Source: an uncultured Eubacteriales bacterium (GTDB lineage Bacteria > Bacillota > Clostridia > Oscillospirales > CAG-272). From it: 64,000 nt of DNA. The DNA lies in NCBI GenBank assembly GCA_934486825.1, contig CAKSQF010000005.1:51223-115222 (forward strand), read 5' to 3'. Both the position numbers and the translations under genes were made by a program. The notes below the pieces were generated by a model. It was given only the letters and a program-made list of their open reading frames with translations, ran no database searches and was not told the origin of the DNA. Positions within the stretch are counted from its first letter, which is position 1, and the number at the start of each line of letters is the position of its first letter. Of the stretch, positions 18,257-26,208 are shown piece after piece.

Positions 18257-18320
18257 GGTAAGTGACGAAAAGACCGTGAAAATCCCTCCCCTCGTCTATC
18301 GGAATATATAATTACCCGTA

Positions 18321-18830
18321 TCAGAGCTTTTTAAACGAATCGAGTATGGCGTTGACGCGCGCCTCGTCTGTGTCGAGAAGCAGAAGGACAACCCTGCCGT
18401 TCACCGCGGTTTCGATGTAATCGGCAACGACGCAGACCCAGCGCCCGGGGTTGACCGATTTTTCGATCTTGTCGGCAAATGCTTGGGGGTCGGTCTTGTC
18501 GTCAAGACGGATGAGCGCGAGCGAGTAGGCGATCGAGCTCATTTTCGGCTCGGAAACGACGGCTTCGACCACACCGTTTGTATCCTCGGTTCCGAAGTAA
18601 AAAGAAAAACGGTCCTTGTCCGAGATATTTACCTTAACGGTTGCGAGCGACGGAAATTTTGTGTCGCCGCAGCCCTTGTAAATTTCTTTGACCATTTTTT
18701 GCAGGCTGATCTTTTCGGTCGTTCCGCCCGTCGTTACGTCGGATGACTGCTTACAGCCGGTAAGAACCGACAGGGGGAGTACAAAAAGGGCGAGAATGAG
18801 TGCGGAAAGTCTTGCCGATGTTTTTTTCAT
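18321..18830 (-). CDS. DUF4358-like lipoprotein
   Basis: 169 residues from the ATG at 18828-18830, with AAGGAGA upstream; a longer frame to 18899 has no ribosome site. A type II signal peptide ends in the lipobox LTGC, followed by a short Ser/Thr-rich linker and a ~120-residue domain (IYKGCGDTKFPSLATV, SSIAYSLALIRLDD, INAILDSFKKL-like end). DUF4358 proteins are often found next to MBOAT and DHHW genes in Clostridia, as here, so it is probably an accessory of surface acylation. Its own function is unknown. Confidence 0.75.
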   Translation of the reverse strand: MKKTSARLSALILALFVLPLSVLTGCKQSSDVTTGGTTEKISLQKMVKEIYKGCGDTKFPSLATVKVNISDKDRFSFYFGTEDTNGVVEAVVSEPKMSSIAYSLALIRLDDKTDPQAFADKIEKSVNPGRWVCVVADYIETAVNGRVVLLLLDTDEARVNAILDSFKKL

Positions 18831-18952
18831 AAGATGGTTCTCCTTTGCAAAAACAAAATAAAAGGGCGATATTTTACATGTTTCGTGTAAAAAACCCATT
18901 CGTAAACCGACGACTTGGTGCTAAAATATCTGATACGCGGTCGGACAAGTGT

Positions 18953-18981
18953 ATTTTATCACAATCCGTCCCTTTTGTAAA
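18953..18981 (-). promoter_or_regulatory. Promoter for the DUF4358-MBOAT-DHHW operon
   Basis: Minus-strand TTTACA (18976-18981), 17-bp spacer, TAAAAT (18953-18958). It is back to back with the rlmD promoter, whose -35 begins ten bases further right. Confidence 0.6.
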
Positions 18982-18990
18982 GGGGGTGTA

Positions 18991-19019
18991 TTGAATTTTT
19001 CGTACACCTGTGCTATAAT
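18991..19019 (+). promoter_or_regulatory. Promoter for rlmD
   Basis: TTGAAT (18991-18996), 17-bp spacer, TATAAT (19014-19019), 39 bp before the rlmD start codon. Confidence 0.7.
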
Positions 19020-19058
19020 GTCCGAAGCTTACTTTCGGACAAAGGGGGAGATGCGGAG

Positions 19059-20450
19059 ATGACCGTGCGGACAAAGGGAGCAGACGGCAACGCAAAAACG
19101 TCGTTTGCGAAAAACGTGATCCTGAAAGGGGTCACCGTATGCGACATGAACAATCTCGGATGCGGGGTCGCAAAATGCGGCGGCAAGACCGTTTTCGTCA
19201 GGGGCGGAGTCACCGACGATGTCTGCGACATCAAAATAATCAAAGATACCGCCGATTATGCGGTTGCCGCGGTTGACAGGATGATTTCCGCGTCGCCGCG
19301 CAGGATCGACCCGGTCTGCCCCGTGTATAAAAGATGCGGCGGATGCGTTTACAGGCTGATAAGCTATGATTACGAGCTTTCGCTCAAGCGCTCGGCTGTG
19401 GAGCGGGCTTTCTGCCGCGAGGGGCTGTCCCCCGTAATAAGGGATATTATGAGCGGCAGTGAGAGCGGATACCGCAACAAGGTGCAGTATCCGGTGGCAT
19501 ACGACCGCACTGTGGGATATTTTGCGCAGAAAACGCACGAGGTCGTGCCTGTGGAGCACTGCCTTTTGCAGGATCCGGATTTCGACCGCGTTATTGATGT
19601 AATAAAGGAATTTCTCGATAAATACGGAATATGCGGCTATGACGAGGAAAGCGGCAGGGGAACCGTCCGTCATATCTGTCTGCGCTCGGGTGAGGGCGGG
19701 ATATCGGTCTGCCTCGTTATCAACGACGACAAACTTCCGCATGCCGAAAGCCTTGTGAAAATGCTGTCAGAAAAATGTCCCGATGTCGGCTCGCTGTCGG
19801 TATCGGTCAACAAAAAGAAAACAAACGTCATATTCGGGGAGCGCACCTTCACGATATACGGCAAGCCGTACATAACCGACAGGCTTTGCTCGCTTGAATT
19901 CGGAATATCGCCCGCGTCCTTTTATCAGGTCAACCGCGACATGGCGGAAATGCTTTACAAAAAGGCGGCGGAATATGCGGCGCTCTCGGACGGCATGACG
20001 CTTGTCGATCTCTTCTGCGGAGTGGGAACGATAGGGCTGTCAATGATAAAGGACAAGCCGAACTGCAGGCTTGTCGGGGTGGAAATAATCCCGGAGGCTG
20101 TCGCAAACGCGGAGCGCAATGCGGCGGCAAACGGAATAGAAAACGCGTCGTTTATATGCGGGGACGCAAATTCGGCGGAGGTCGGCAGTGCCGACGTGAT
20201 AGTAATCGACCCGCCGCGCAAGGGCTGTTCTCCCGGGCTGATTGATACGATCGCATCCGGCGACTGCAAAAGAGTCGTCTATATCTCCTGCAATCCGTCA
20301 ACGCTTGCGAGAGACTGCGGATATTTTGAAAAACACGGATTTGAAACGGTCGAGGTGACACCCGCCGACCTTTTCCCGAGAACCGGTCATGTGGAATGTG
20401 CGGCACTCCTTTGTCGGAGAGACGGAGAAGCGCAACCGACACATTATTAA
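19059..20450 (+). CDS. rlmD: 23S rRNA (uracil-C5)-methyltransferase, RlmD/TrmA family
   Basis: 463 residues. An N-terminal TRAM-like domain is followed by the 4Fe-4S cysteines Cys87, Cys93, Cys96 (CPVYKRCGGC) and Cys168. The SAM-binding motif is LVDLFCGVGTIGLSM. The active-site region is VIDPPRKGC and the catalytic Cys is in VYISCNPSTLARDC. The family methylates U1939 and/or U747 of 23S rRNA; in Firmicutes one RlmCD enzyme can do both, and I cannot tell which applies here. Confidence 0.9.
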   Translation: MTVRTKGADGNAKTSFAKNVILKGVTVCDMNNLGCGVAKCGGKTVFVRGGVTDDVCDIKIIKDTADYAVAAVDRMISASPRRIDPVCPVYKRCGGCVYRLISYDYELSLKRSAVERAFCREGLSPVIRDIMSGSESGYRNKVQYPVAYDRTVGYFAQKTHEVVPVEHCLLQDPDFDRVIDVIKEFLDKYGICGYDEESGRGTVRHICLRSGEGGISVCLVINDDKLPHAESLVKMLSEKCPDVGSLSVSVNKKKTNVIFGERTFTIYGKPYITDRLCSLEFGISPASFYQVNRDMAEMLYKKAAEYAALSDGMTLVDLFCGVGTIGLSMIKDKPNCRLVGVEIIPEAVANAERNAAANGIENASFICGDANSAEVGSADVIVIDPPRKGCSPGLIDTIASGDCKRVVYISCNPSTLARDCGYFEKHGFETVEVTPADLFPRTGHVECAALLCRRDGEAQPTHY

Positions 20451-20469
20451 GGAAGGAATGGTCATAAAA

Positions 20470-21363
20470 ATGGGATATCTTATGCTTGCGATTGCTGTGC
20501 TTGCGGGTGCGGTAAAGGGATACTGCGGAAAAAAGACGAGCCGCTATGTCACCGGGACCGCAGACGCGGCTCTGGCGAATTTCATGCGCATGCTGCTCTG
20601 CGTGGTGATCGGATTTGTGACGGTTCTTGCGTCCGGCTCGCTTGACCGGCTCGCACTGCCGCTCCCGATAGCGGCGATAACCGTGCTGTCGGGTGCGGGC
20701 ACCGCGTTTTTCGTGGTCACATGGCTTATGGCGATCAGGAAGGGCGCGTTCACAATGATCGACGTCGTGCTGATGCTCGGTACTATTATTCCGATCATCG
20801 GAAGCTTTCTGCTCTTCGGAGAGCCGATAAAGACAAATCAGATCATCGGCTTCTGCGTGCTTATGGCGGCGGTCGCCATAATGTGCTCCTACAACAATTC
20901 GCTCAAGGGCAAAATGAGCCCGATGGCGCTTATCCTTGTACTGCTCTGCGGCATATCGAACGGACTTGCCGATTTTTCGCAGAAGATGTTCGTAAGATAT
21001 TCGGACGGGATTCCGGTTTCGGTCTTCAATTTTTACACATACATCGTCGCGGGAATCATACTGCTTGTCTGCTTTTTCTGCTCAAAGGACAGAAAGAGCG
21101 GGGAGGGCAAAACGGGTGCGTACATAAAGCACACCTTCGGGTATATTGCGGTGATGTCGGTCTGCCTTTTCGCAAACAGTTATTTCAAGACGCTTGCCGC
21201 GGCTCATCTTGACGCCGCGCAGATATATCCGCTCAGTCAGGGCTCTGCGCTCATTCTTTCGTCACTTATGGCGGCGGTGTTCTTCGGAGAGAAGATCACC
21301 TGGCGCGCGGTTGTCGGAATGATTCTTGCCTTTGGCGGCATGCTTGTGATAAATCTGCTCTGA
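20470..21363 (+). CDS. EamA/DMT-superfamily transporter
   Basis: 297 residues from the ATG at 20470, twelve bases after AAGGAAGGA; an in-frame ATG at 20458 abuts that site and is less likely. About ten hydrophobic helices in two halves, as in EamA-type drug/metabolite transporters, with the typical phrases LGTIIPIIGSFLLFGEPI and LIFGEKI-like FFGEKITWRAVVGMILAFGGML. The substrate is unknown. The gene follows rlmD by 19 bp and ends in a strong bidirectional terminator. Confidence 0.85.
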   Translation: MGYLMLAIAVLAGAVKGYCGKKTSRYVTGTADAALANFMRMLLCVVIGFVTVLASGSLDRLALPLPIAAITVLSGAGTAFFVVTWLMAIRKGAFTMIDVVLMLGTIIPIIGSFLLFGEPIKTNQIIGFCVLMAAVAIMCSYNNSLKGKMSPMALILVLLCGISNGLADFSQKMFVRYSDGIPVSVFNFYTYIVAGIILLVCFFCSKDRKSGEGKTGAYIKHTFGYIAVMSVCLFANSYFKTLAAAHLDAAQIYPLSQGSALILSSLMAAVFFGEKITWRAVVGMILAFGGMLVINLL

Positions 21364-21375
21364 CTGCGGTCGGGC

Positions 21376-21418
21376 AAAAAAATCGGGTCTGCGCTTTCCG
21401 CGCGGACCCGATTTTTAT
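21376..21418. terminator. Bidirectional terminator between DMT transporter and AraC regulator
   Basis: A long inverted repeat (21376-21394 with 21400-21418): A-tract, TCGGGTC, GCGC, five-base loop, GCGC, GACCCGA, T-tract. It works in both directions for two convergent genes; the last bases overlap the stop codon of the AraC gene. Confidence 0.9.
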
Positions 21419-22209
21419 TATACGTTTCTGAAGTTTTTTCTGTATGCTGTCGGAGAATATGCGGTTTTTGCCGAAAATATCCTGCTGAAATAATATTCGC
21501 TGTTGAAGCCGCATCGTTCGGCAATCTCCCTTACCGACAGATCGGTGCGGGTGAGAAGCCGGCACGCCATGTCTATGCGGAGCGATATTATGTACTGCCC
21601 GGGCGTGTCCCCGTATACCTGCACAAATTCGTTTGTGAAATGCTTTTTCCCGAGTCCCGAAAGCCGTGCGAGCTCGTCTATCCTGATCGAAGGATCGGCA
21701 AAATCGGTCTTTATGCGTTCTATTGCCGGAAGCAGTCGCTTTGCCGACGGGGACGGATATCCGGGAGTGCACAGGATGTCGGTGACAGTCACGATTATCC
21801 TGTAAAATATGCTTTTTATTTTTGCCGTTCTGTTCGGCTGATCGGAGGCGAAATATGATACCGCCTCCGAAAACAGCCGTTCGGTACCGGCATCGCAGGT
21901 GACGGCAAATGGCGGCGGCAGAAAGGCTGACGGGGAATCGAAATCGAGAATGTAGGCAAAGCAGTCCTCGGGGTGGCAGATGTAATAATCGACTCCCTTC
22001 GGCATGTAGAGCAGTCTGTATTTTCCCATTTCGAATTCGCTTCTGCCGTAATAGTATTTTGAACATCCGTCGGTGAACAGAACGAATGCGTGACGGGCGC
22101 GCCGTCTCGCGTAGAATTTCTGGGCACGGCTAAGCTCCGCACTGTAACAGTTTATTACCTTTGATATGTCAAAGCCTGCGGCAAGCTCGCGTATCTCCGC
22201 GTTTTCCAT
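21418..22209 (-). CDS. AraC family transcriptional regulator
   Basis: 263 residues: an N-terminal cupin-like sensor region (about 20-140) and a C-terminal pair of helix-turn-helix motifs, IRIDELARLSGLGKKHFTNEF and VREIAERCGFNSEYYFSRIF, ending in the usual SPTAYRKNF. It is divergent from the glycyl radical enzyme operon, with a 201-bp shared intergenic region, so it most likely senses the substrate of that enzyme and activates its expression. Confidence 0.9.
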   Translation of the reverse strand: MENAEIRELAAGFDISKVINCYSAELSRAQKFYARRRARHAFVLFTDGCSKYYYGRSEFEMGKYRLLYMPKGVDYYICHPEDCFAYILDFDSPSAFLPPPFAVTCDAGTERLFSEAVSYFASDQPNRTAKIKSIFYRIIVTVTDILCTPGYPSPSAKRLLPAIERIKTDFADPSIRIDELARLSGLGKKHFTNEFVQVYGDTPGQYIISLRIDMACRLLTRTDLSVREIAERCGFNSEYYFSRIFSAKTAYSPTAYRKNFRNV

Positions 22210-22245
22210 CGGTCCGACTCCTTTTTCATCCGATTCTTTTCTTCG

Positions 22246-22273
22246 ATTATAGCATAAAAATGTATTTTTTCAA
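22246..22273 (-). promoter_or_regulatory. Promoter for the AraC regulator
   Basis: Minus-strand TTGAAA (22268-22273), 16-bp spacer, TATAAT (22246-22251), 36 bp before the start codon. Confidence 0.6.
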
Positions 22274-22287
22274 GTGTTACGGCAAAA

Positions 22288-22324
22288 AAACGGCAATATC
22301 CGTTTCCTTTTTGTGCAAACGTTT
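22288..22324. promoter_or_regulatory. Candidate AraC-regulator operator
   Basis: An inverted repeat AAACGG (22288-22293), six bases, CCGTTT (22300-22305), followed by the palindrome AAACGTTT (22317-22324). Both lie between the two divergent promoters, just upstream of the -35 of the glycyl radical enzyme promoter, where an activator would bind. The assignment is by position only. Confidence 0.4.
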
Positions 22325-22336
22325 CGTAAAAATGCA

Positions 22337-22365
22337 TTGCGGATATGCGGCGGCGGTAATATAAT
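22337..22365 (+). promoter_or_regulatory. Promoter for the glycyl radical enzyme operon
   Basis: TTGCGG (22337-22342), 17-bp spacer, TATAAT (22360-22365). The poor -35 fits activator dependence. Confidence 0.6.
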
Positions 22366-22410
22366 GAAGCCGAAGAACAAACCGATGTTTTGCGAAAGGA
22401 TATTGATTTT

Positions 22411-24615
22411 ATGTTCGGAAGATTTGATTTTGACGCTGACAAGAAATATATTGCCGACGAATATGAGGATGCGCATTTCGATCCGGAAAGCGGAGCCGAC
22501 GCGGCATCGCTTGCGGGGATGCTTGAGGCTTTTGTTGCCGACTGTGACGCAAAGTCGGTGCCGATGCTTACCCTGCGGGCGGAGTCGTTCCGTATGCTCG
22601 TCGAAAACGCGCAGATCGAGGTGAATCCGCATACCCCGTTTGCCGACAAGATAAATGCGGGGATAAACTATACCGGATGGGCGACCGGGTCGGATTACGA
22701 GCGGATACTGAAGCGCAGGTCGGTCAGAAAATTCAACACCGACGTGCATGAGGCATGGCAGGCAAGGGAGTGGGCGTACAGGCGCGGACTGTCGGCTCCC
22801 GACAACGATTTTTGGCATATATGCCCGAACTGGGACAACATAATGAGCATGGGCATTGTCGGACTCCGCGATCGCGCAGAAAAACTGCTTGATGCCGAAA
22901 GCGACGAAAAAAAGAAGGTTTTCTACTCGGCAACCGTGAGCTGCTGCCGATCGCTCCTTACGATCATGAGAAGATATGCCGACATGGGCGACAGAGTCGG
23001 CAACGTCGAATTTGCCGACTGTATGCGTGCGCTCATGACCCGTCCTCCGCAGACACTTTACGAGGCTATGGAGCTTTCGCTTTTCATGATGAGCATGATC
23101 GAGCTCGGCATAGAGCGCACGAGAACGCTCGGCAATGTCGGAGTCCTTTTCTATCCTTTTTATCTGCACGACAAGGAGAGCGGTCTGCTTGACCGCGACG
23201 GCACAAAGACGCTCTGCAAATATTTTCTCACAAAGATAAATGCGGGAAAACGCTATGCCGATCAGCCGATCTGTATCGGCGGTTACGACAGGGACGGAAC
23301 AAGCGGCGTAAACGAGCTTGTCGATATCCTTCTTGAAGCTTACCGCGAGGAAAAACTGTCGAATCCGAAGCTACATGTCAGATACAATAAGCTTTTCCCC
23401 GAAAAGACATACAATACTCTCGTCGAAATGATAATCGAGGGCAACAGCAGTATGGTCATAATATCGGACGAAAACATGCTTCGTGCGTATGACAGGATCG
23501 GTATGCCGAGGGAAAAGTCGAAAACATATCTCCCGCTCGGATGCTACGAATGTATAGTCCCGAACTACGAGGACGCGCGTATCTGCTCGGCATGGATAAA
23601 CCTTGCAAAGGGCGTCGAGCTTGCGATAACCGGCGGAAGGGATCTGCTTCACGGGGATATCATGTTCGGAAGGACCGATACGGCTCCGCAGACTTTTGAT
23701 GAGTTTTACGCGATATACAGGCATTATCTGCTTGAATTTATAAATTTCTGCAAGGAAAACGTAAGGCTTCAGGAATCGGTCAGCCACGAGAATTACGCCG
23801 CGCCGCTACTTTCGCTCACGCATGACGACTGCATGAAAAACGGTACCGATTTCTTCAGCAGGGGTATGGATATCCACAACAGCTCGCTCAAATGCTGTGC
23901 GATCGGAAGCGCGGTCGATTCACTCCTTGCGGTCAGAAAGCTTGTCTACGAGCAGAAACGACTGACCCTTCCCGAGCTTGCCAAGCTGCTTGAAAAGAAC
24001 TGGCAGGGAGCGGAAGAGCTTCGTACCGAAATCAGAAAAGACAGATGCAAATGGGGTAACGGGAACCGGGAAGCGGACGCACTTGCCGCCGATATATATA
24101 AGTTCTGCGGCGACAACATAATCGGTACGCCGAACGGTTACGGCGGAATATACAGGTTGGGCGCCGATTCGGTTGACAATGCCGAGCGCTTCGGCGGAAA
24201 TTCGGGAGCGACCGCCGACGGCAGACTTGCGGGAGAGCCGCTGTCCAAAAACATGAGGCCGGTCAACGGTATGGAATTTGCCGGGATCACCGGATTTATA
24301 CGGTCGATGCTTGCGGTAGATCAGGGACTGTTCATAGACGGCGCTCCGCTTGACTTCATGCTTCATCCGTCGGCTGTAAGCGGCGAAAAGGGAAAGTATG
24401 TGCTCGGTCGGATAATGGAAAGCTATTTCGACAACGGCGGGCTGATGATACAGGGCAACGTCGTATCCGCCGAAACGCTGGAAAAAGCGGTCGCCGACCC
24501 CGACAGTTACAGGAATCTCCAGATAAGGGTCTGCGGATGGAACGAGTATTTTGTAAACATGAAGCCGGAGATACAGAAGGACTTCATCGAAAGGGCAAAG
24601 GGGCTTGAAGGCTGA
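22411..24615 (+). CDS. Glycyl radical enzyme of unknown substrate (GCxE class, not PFL)
   Basis: 734 residues from the ATG at 22411, ten bases after AAAGGA; a TTG at 22390 is in frame but lacks a site. The thiyl-radical Cys378 lies in LGCYEC, with Glu380 two residues on. This Cys-x-Glu pattern is that of dehydratase/lyase-type glycyl radical enzymes; pyruvate formate-lyase has two adjacent Cys instead. The glycyl radical site is Gly709 in IRVCGWNEYF, a variant of the common RVxGYxxxF. It is shorter than most dehydratases (~790-850). The activase follows with a one-base stop/start overlap. No microcompartment genes are nearby. The reaction cannot be named. Confidence 0.9.
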   Translation: MFGRFDFDADKKYIADEYEDAHFDPESGADAASLAGMLEAFVADCDAKSVPMLTLRAESFRMLVENAQIEVNPHTPFADKINAGINYTGWATGSDYERILKRRSVRKFNTDVHEAWQAREWAYRRGLSAPDNDFWHICPNWDNIMSMGIVGLRDRAEKLLDAESDEKKKVFYSATVSCCRSLLTIMRRYADMGDRVGNVEFADCMRALMTRPPQTLYEAMELSLFMMSMIELGIERTRTLGNVGVLFYPFYLHDKESGLLDRDGTKTLCKYFLTKINAGKRYADQPICIGGYDRDGTSGVNELVDILLEAYREEKLSNPKLHVRYNKLFPEKTYNTLVEMIIEGNSSMVIISDENMLRAYDRIGMPREKSKTYLPLGCYECIVPNYEDARICSAWINLAKGVELAITGGRDLLHGDIMFGRTDTAPQTFDEFYAIYRHYLLEFINFCKENVRLQESVSHENYAAPLLSLTHDDCMKNGTDFFSRGMDIHNSSLKCCAIGSAVDSLLAVRKLVYEQKRLTLPELAKLLEKNWQGAEELRTEIRKDRCKWGNGNREADALAADIYKFCGDNIIGTPNGYGGIYRLGADSVDNAERFGGNSGATADGRLAGEPLSKNMRPVNGMEFAGITGFIRSMLAVDQGLFIDGAPLDFMLHPSAVSGEKGKYVLGRIMESYFDNGGLMIQGNVVSAETLEKAVADPDSYRNLQIRVCGWNEYFVNMKPEIQKDFIERAKGLEG

Positions 24616-25520
24616 TGTCGGAGACAAAAGGAAAGATATTTGCGATAAAGAATTTCGAGATACACGACGGAGACGGACTGCGTACAACCGTCTTTCTCAA
24701 AGGCTGCCCGCTCCGTTGCAGATGGTGTCATAATCCCGAGGGACTTGAAGCGAAAAGCCTGCTCGCCTTCTATAAGGACAAATGCAGATCATGCGGTATG
24801 TGTGCGCGGGTATGCCCGTCGGGAGCGCATACGACCGCGGACGGCGTGCATGTTTACGACAGATCGCGCTGTACTGCCTGCGGAGCCTGCGAAAGGGTCT
24901 GCCCGTCGGGGGCGATAAAGATTTTCGGGGAGGAGATCGGAGCGTCGGAACTTGTCGGAAGAATTCTGCCCGACAGACTCTTCTTCGATACGACAGGCGG
25001 CGGGATAACCCTCTCGGGCGGTGAACCTCTGCTTCAGCCGGATTTCTGTAAAGAGGTTCTGATGAGAGCGAAGATTGAGGGAATCGGGACGGCGGTTGAC
25101 AGCTGTCTATGCGTAAGCGCGGAGGCTGTCCGGGCGGTAATGCCGTATACCGATAAATTTCTCGTTGACGTGAAATGCGCCGACAGCCGACTGCACGAAA
25201 GGCTTACCGGGGTCGGAAACGGTCGGATAATCGCAAATCTTGCACTGCTCTGTGAAAACAATTGCCGCGTCGAGATACGCGTGCCGTACATACCCGACTG
25301 CAACGACGGCGAAATGCCCGCGATAGCGGAGCTTCTGTGCGATTATAAAAGCTGTATAACGGCGGTAAAGGTGCTCGGATATCATAATTATGCCGAAAAC
25401 AAGTACACGGCACTCGGTATGAACTATCCCGCGGCAGATGTCCGACTGCCGACTGCCGATGAGCTTTCGGCGGCACGCGGATTTTTTTCGGATAAAGGCT
25501 TTGCGGTCATATCCGACTGA
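24615..25520 (+). CDS. Glycyl radical enzyme activating enzyme (radical SAM)
   Basis: 301 residues. The radical SAM cluster motif is Cys31-x3-Cys35-x2-Cys38 (GCPLRCRWCHNPEG). An inserted domain holds two more 4Fe-4S clusters (Cys57, 60, 63, 67 and Cys86, 89, 92, 96), as in activases of the dehydratase-type enzymes and unlike the PFL activase. The SAM-binding GGGITLSGGEPLLQ motif follows. It abstracts the hydrogen from Gly709 of the preceding enzyme. The two genes overlap at the stop/start and end in a terminator. Confidence 0.93.
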   Translation: MSETKGKIFAIKNFEIHDGDGLRTTVFLKGCPLRCRWCHNPEGLEAKSLLAFYKDKCRSCGMCARVCPSGAHTTADGVHVYDRSRCTACGACERVCPSGAIKIFGEEIGASELVGRILPDRLFFDTTGGGITLSGGEPLLQPDFCKEVLMRAKIEGIGTAVDSCLCVSAEAVRAVMPYTDKFLVDVKCADSRLHERLTGVGNGRIIANLALLCENNCRVEIRVPYIPDCNDGEMPAIAELLCDYKSCITAVKVLGYHNYAENKYTALGMNYPAADVRLPTADELSAARGFFSDKGFAVISD

Positions 25521-25542
25521 TAACCGACAGTTTACAAAAAAT

Positions 25543-25574
25543 CCCCGTCCGCGCGTATCCGCGGACGGGGTTTT
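25543..25574 (+). terminator. Terminator after the glycyl radical enzyme operon
   Basis: Stem CCCCGTCCGC (25543-25552) with GCGGACGGGG (25561-25570), extended by one G-C pair, then TTTT. An A-tract on the left side lets it act also on the minus strand. Confidence 0.88.
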
Positions 25575-25598
25575 CTGCTCTTCGGTTTTTTGCGTTTA

Positions 25599-25748
25599 TC
25601 AGCCTCTGTACTTCGTAACGTGATACCATCCGTTCCCGAGAGACCTTACTTTGACTTTGCACTCCGAAACATCACTCGGTCGGTTCACCCACGTGGGCTT
25701 GCTGTCGGGTGAATAAACAAGCGCATATTCGCCGATGAAAATACAGAA
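25599..25748 (-). pseudogene. In-frame coding-like extension after the stop of the small membrane protein gene
   Basis: The frame of the gene at 25749-26132 stays open past its TAA for 49 codons to a TGA at 25599-25601. The segment reads like protein (GEYALVYSPDSK, RPSDVSECKVKV, GNGWYHVTKYRG). It has no start codon of its own. It could be the other half of a gene broken by a nonsense mutation, or a remnant of a neighbouring gene. The phrase WYHVTKYRG is SH3-like in flavour but too short to place. Confidence 0.35.
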
Positions 25749-26132
25749 TTAAATTCTTTTTCCGTGGATGTTTATGCTGTCAAGTACCGAATCCTTGCTG
25801 GGAAATGCATTTTCGTATATTGAGTTGAGAGATGCCGCGACATCGTCCGGCAATATCAGATGGCTGTTTGTTTCCGGATCAAACAGACCCACACGTTTGT
25901 CACTGCTGTCCGATATGTAAAGATCTTTGTCGGTCACATCGGGAAACTCTGCGGCAATATAATTTTTCACCGCGTTAAAGTCGTCCGCATAATTTTTGTA
26001 GTCGGCAGAGAATTGCCAAAGCAAATTGTATATGAGTAATATCAATTTAACGACTTGAATCCCGACGAAAATCATAATGAGAATCAGATTGACTGCCAAA
26101 AAACACAGTATGTACCTTTTTATCACAATCAC
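25749..26132 (-). CDS. Small single-pass membrane protein, hypothetical
   Basis: 127 residues from a GTG at 26130-26132 preceded by AAAGGAA; a longer frame to 26261 runs through a hairpin and the end of the upstream gene and is unlikely. N-terminal membrane helix (YILCFLAVNLILIMIFVGIQVVKLILLIYNLLW), then a soluble domain (YKNYADDFNAVKNYIAAEF, DKRVGLFDPETNSHLILPDD). I do not recognise the family. The gene lies in an accessory-looking patch with weaker GC content than its surroundings. Confidence 0.55.
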   Translation of the reverse strand: MIVIKRYILCFLAVNLILIMIFVGIQVVKLILLIYNLLWQFSADYKNYADDFNAVKNYIAAEFPDVTDKDLYISDSSDKRVGLFDPETNSHLILPDDVAASLNSIYENAFPSKDSVLDSINIHGKRI

Positions 26133-26170
26133 AGAATAGTCGCTTCCTTTCTTTTTATGCTTGTCCCAAA

Positions 26171-26194
26171 GCCGAAGGATTGCTCCTTCGGCTC
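26171..26194 (-). terminator. Hairpin after the repeat-containing lipoprotein gene
   Basis: Perfect 10-bp stem AGCCGAAGGA (26171-26180), TTGC loop, TCCTTCGGCT (26185-26194), 14 bp past the lipoprotein stop. On the minus strand it is followed by TTGGGACAAG, without a real T-tract, so it may stabilise the 3' end or terminate only partly. Confidence 0.5.
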
Positions 26195-26208
26195 GGGGGA
26201 ATTTTGCG

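Noticed and set aside
22411..24615. Annotation as pyruvate formate-lyase
   Set aside because: The active site has GCYE rather than two adjacent cysteines, and the activase has two extra 4Fe-4S clusters. PFL is therefore unlikely.
25599..25751. Recoding (read-through) of TAA codons, given coding-like tails after two genes
   Set aside because: Only two cases with no shared context around the stop, and all other genes use TAA normally. Gene remnants or a nonsense mutation are simpler.
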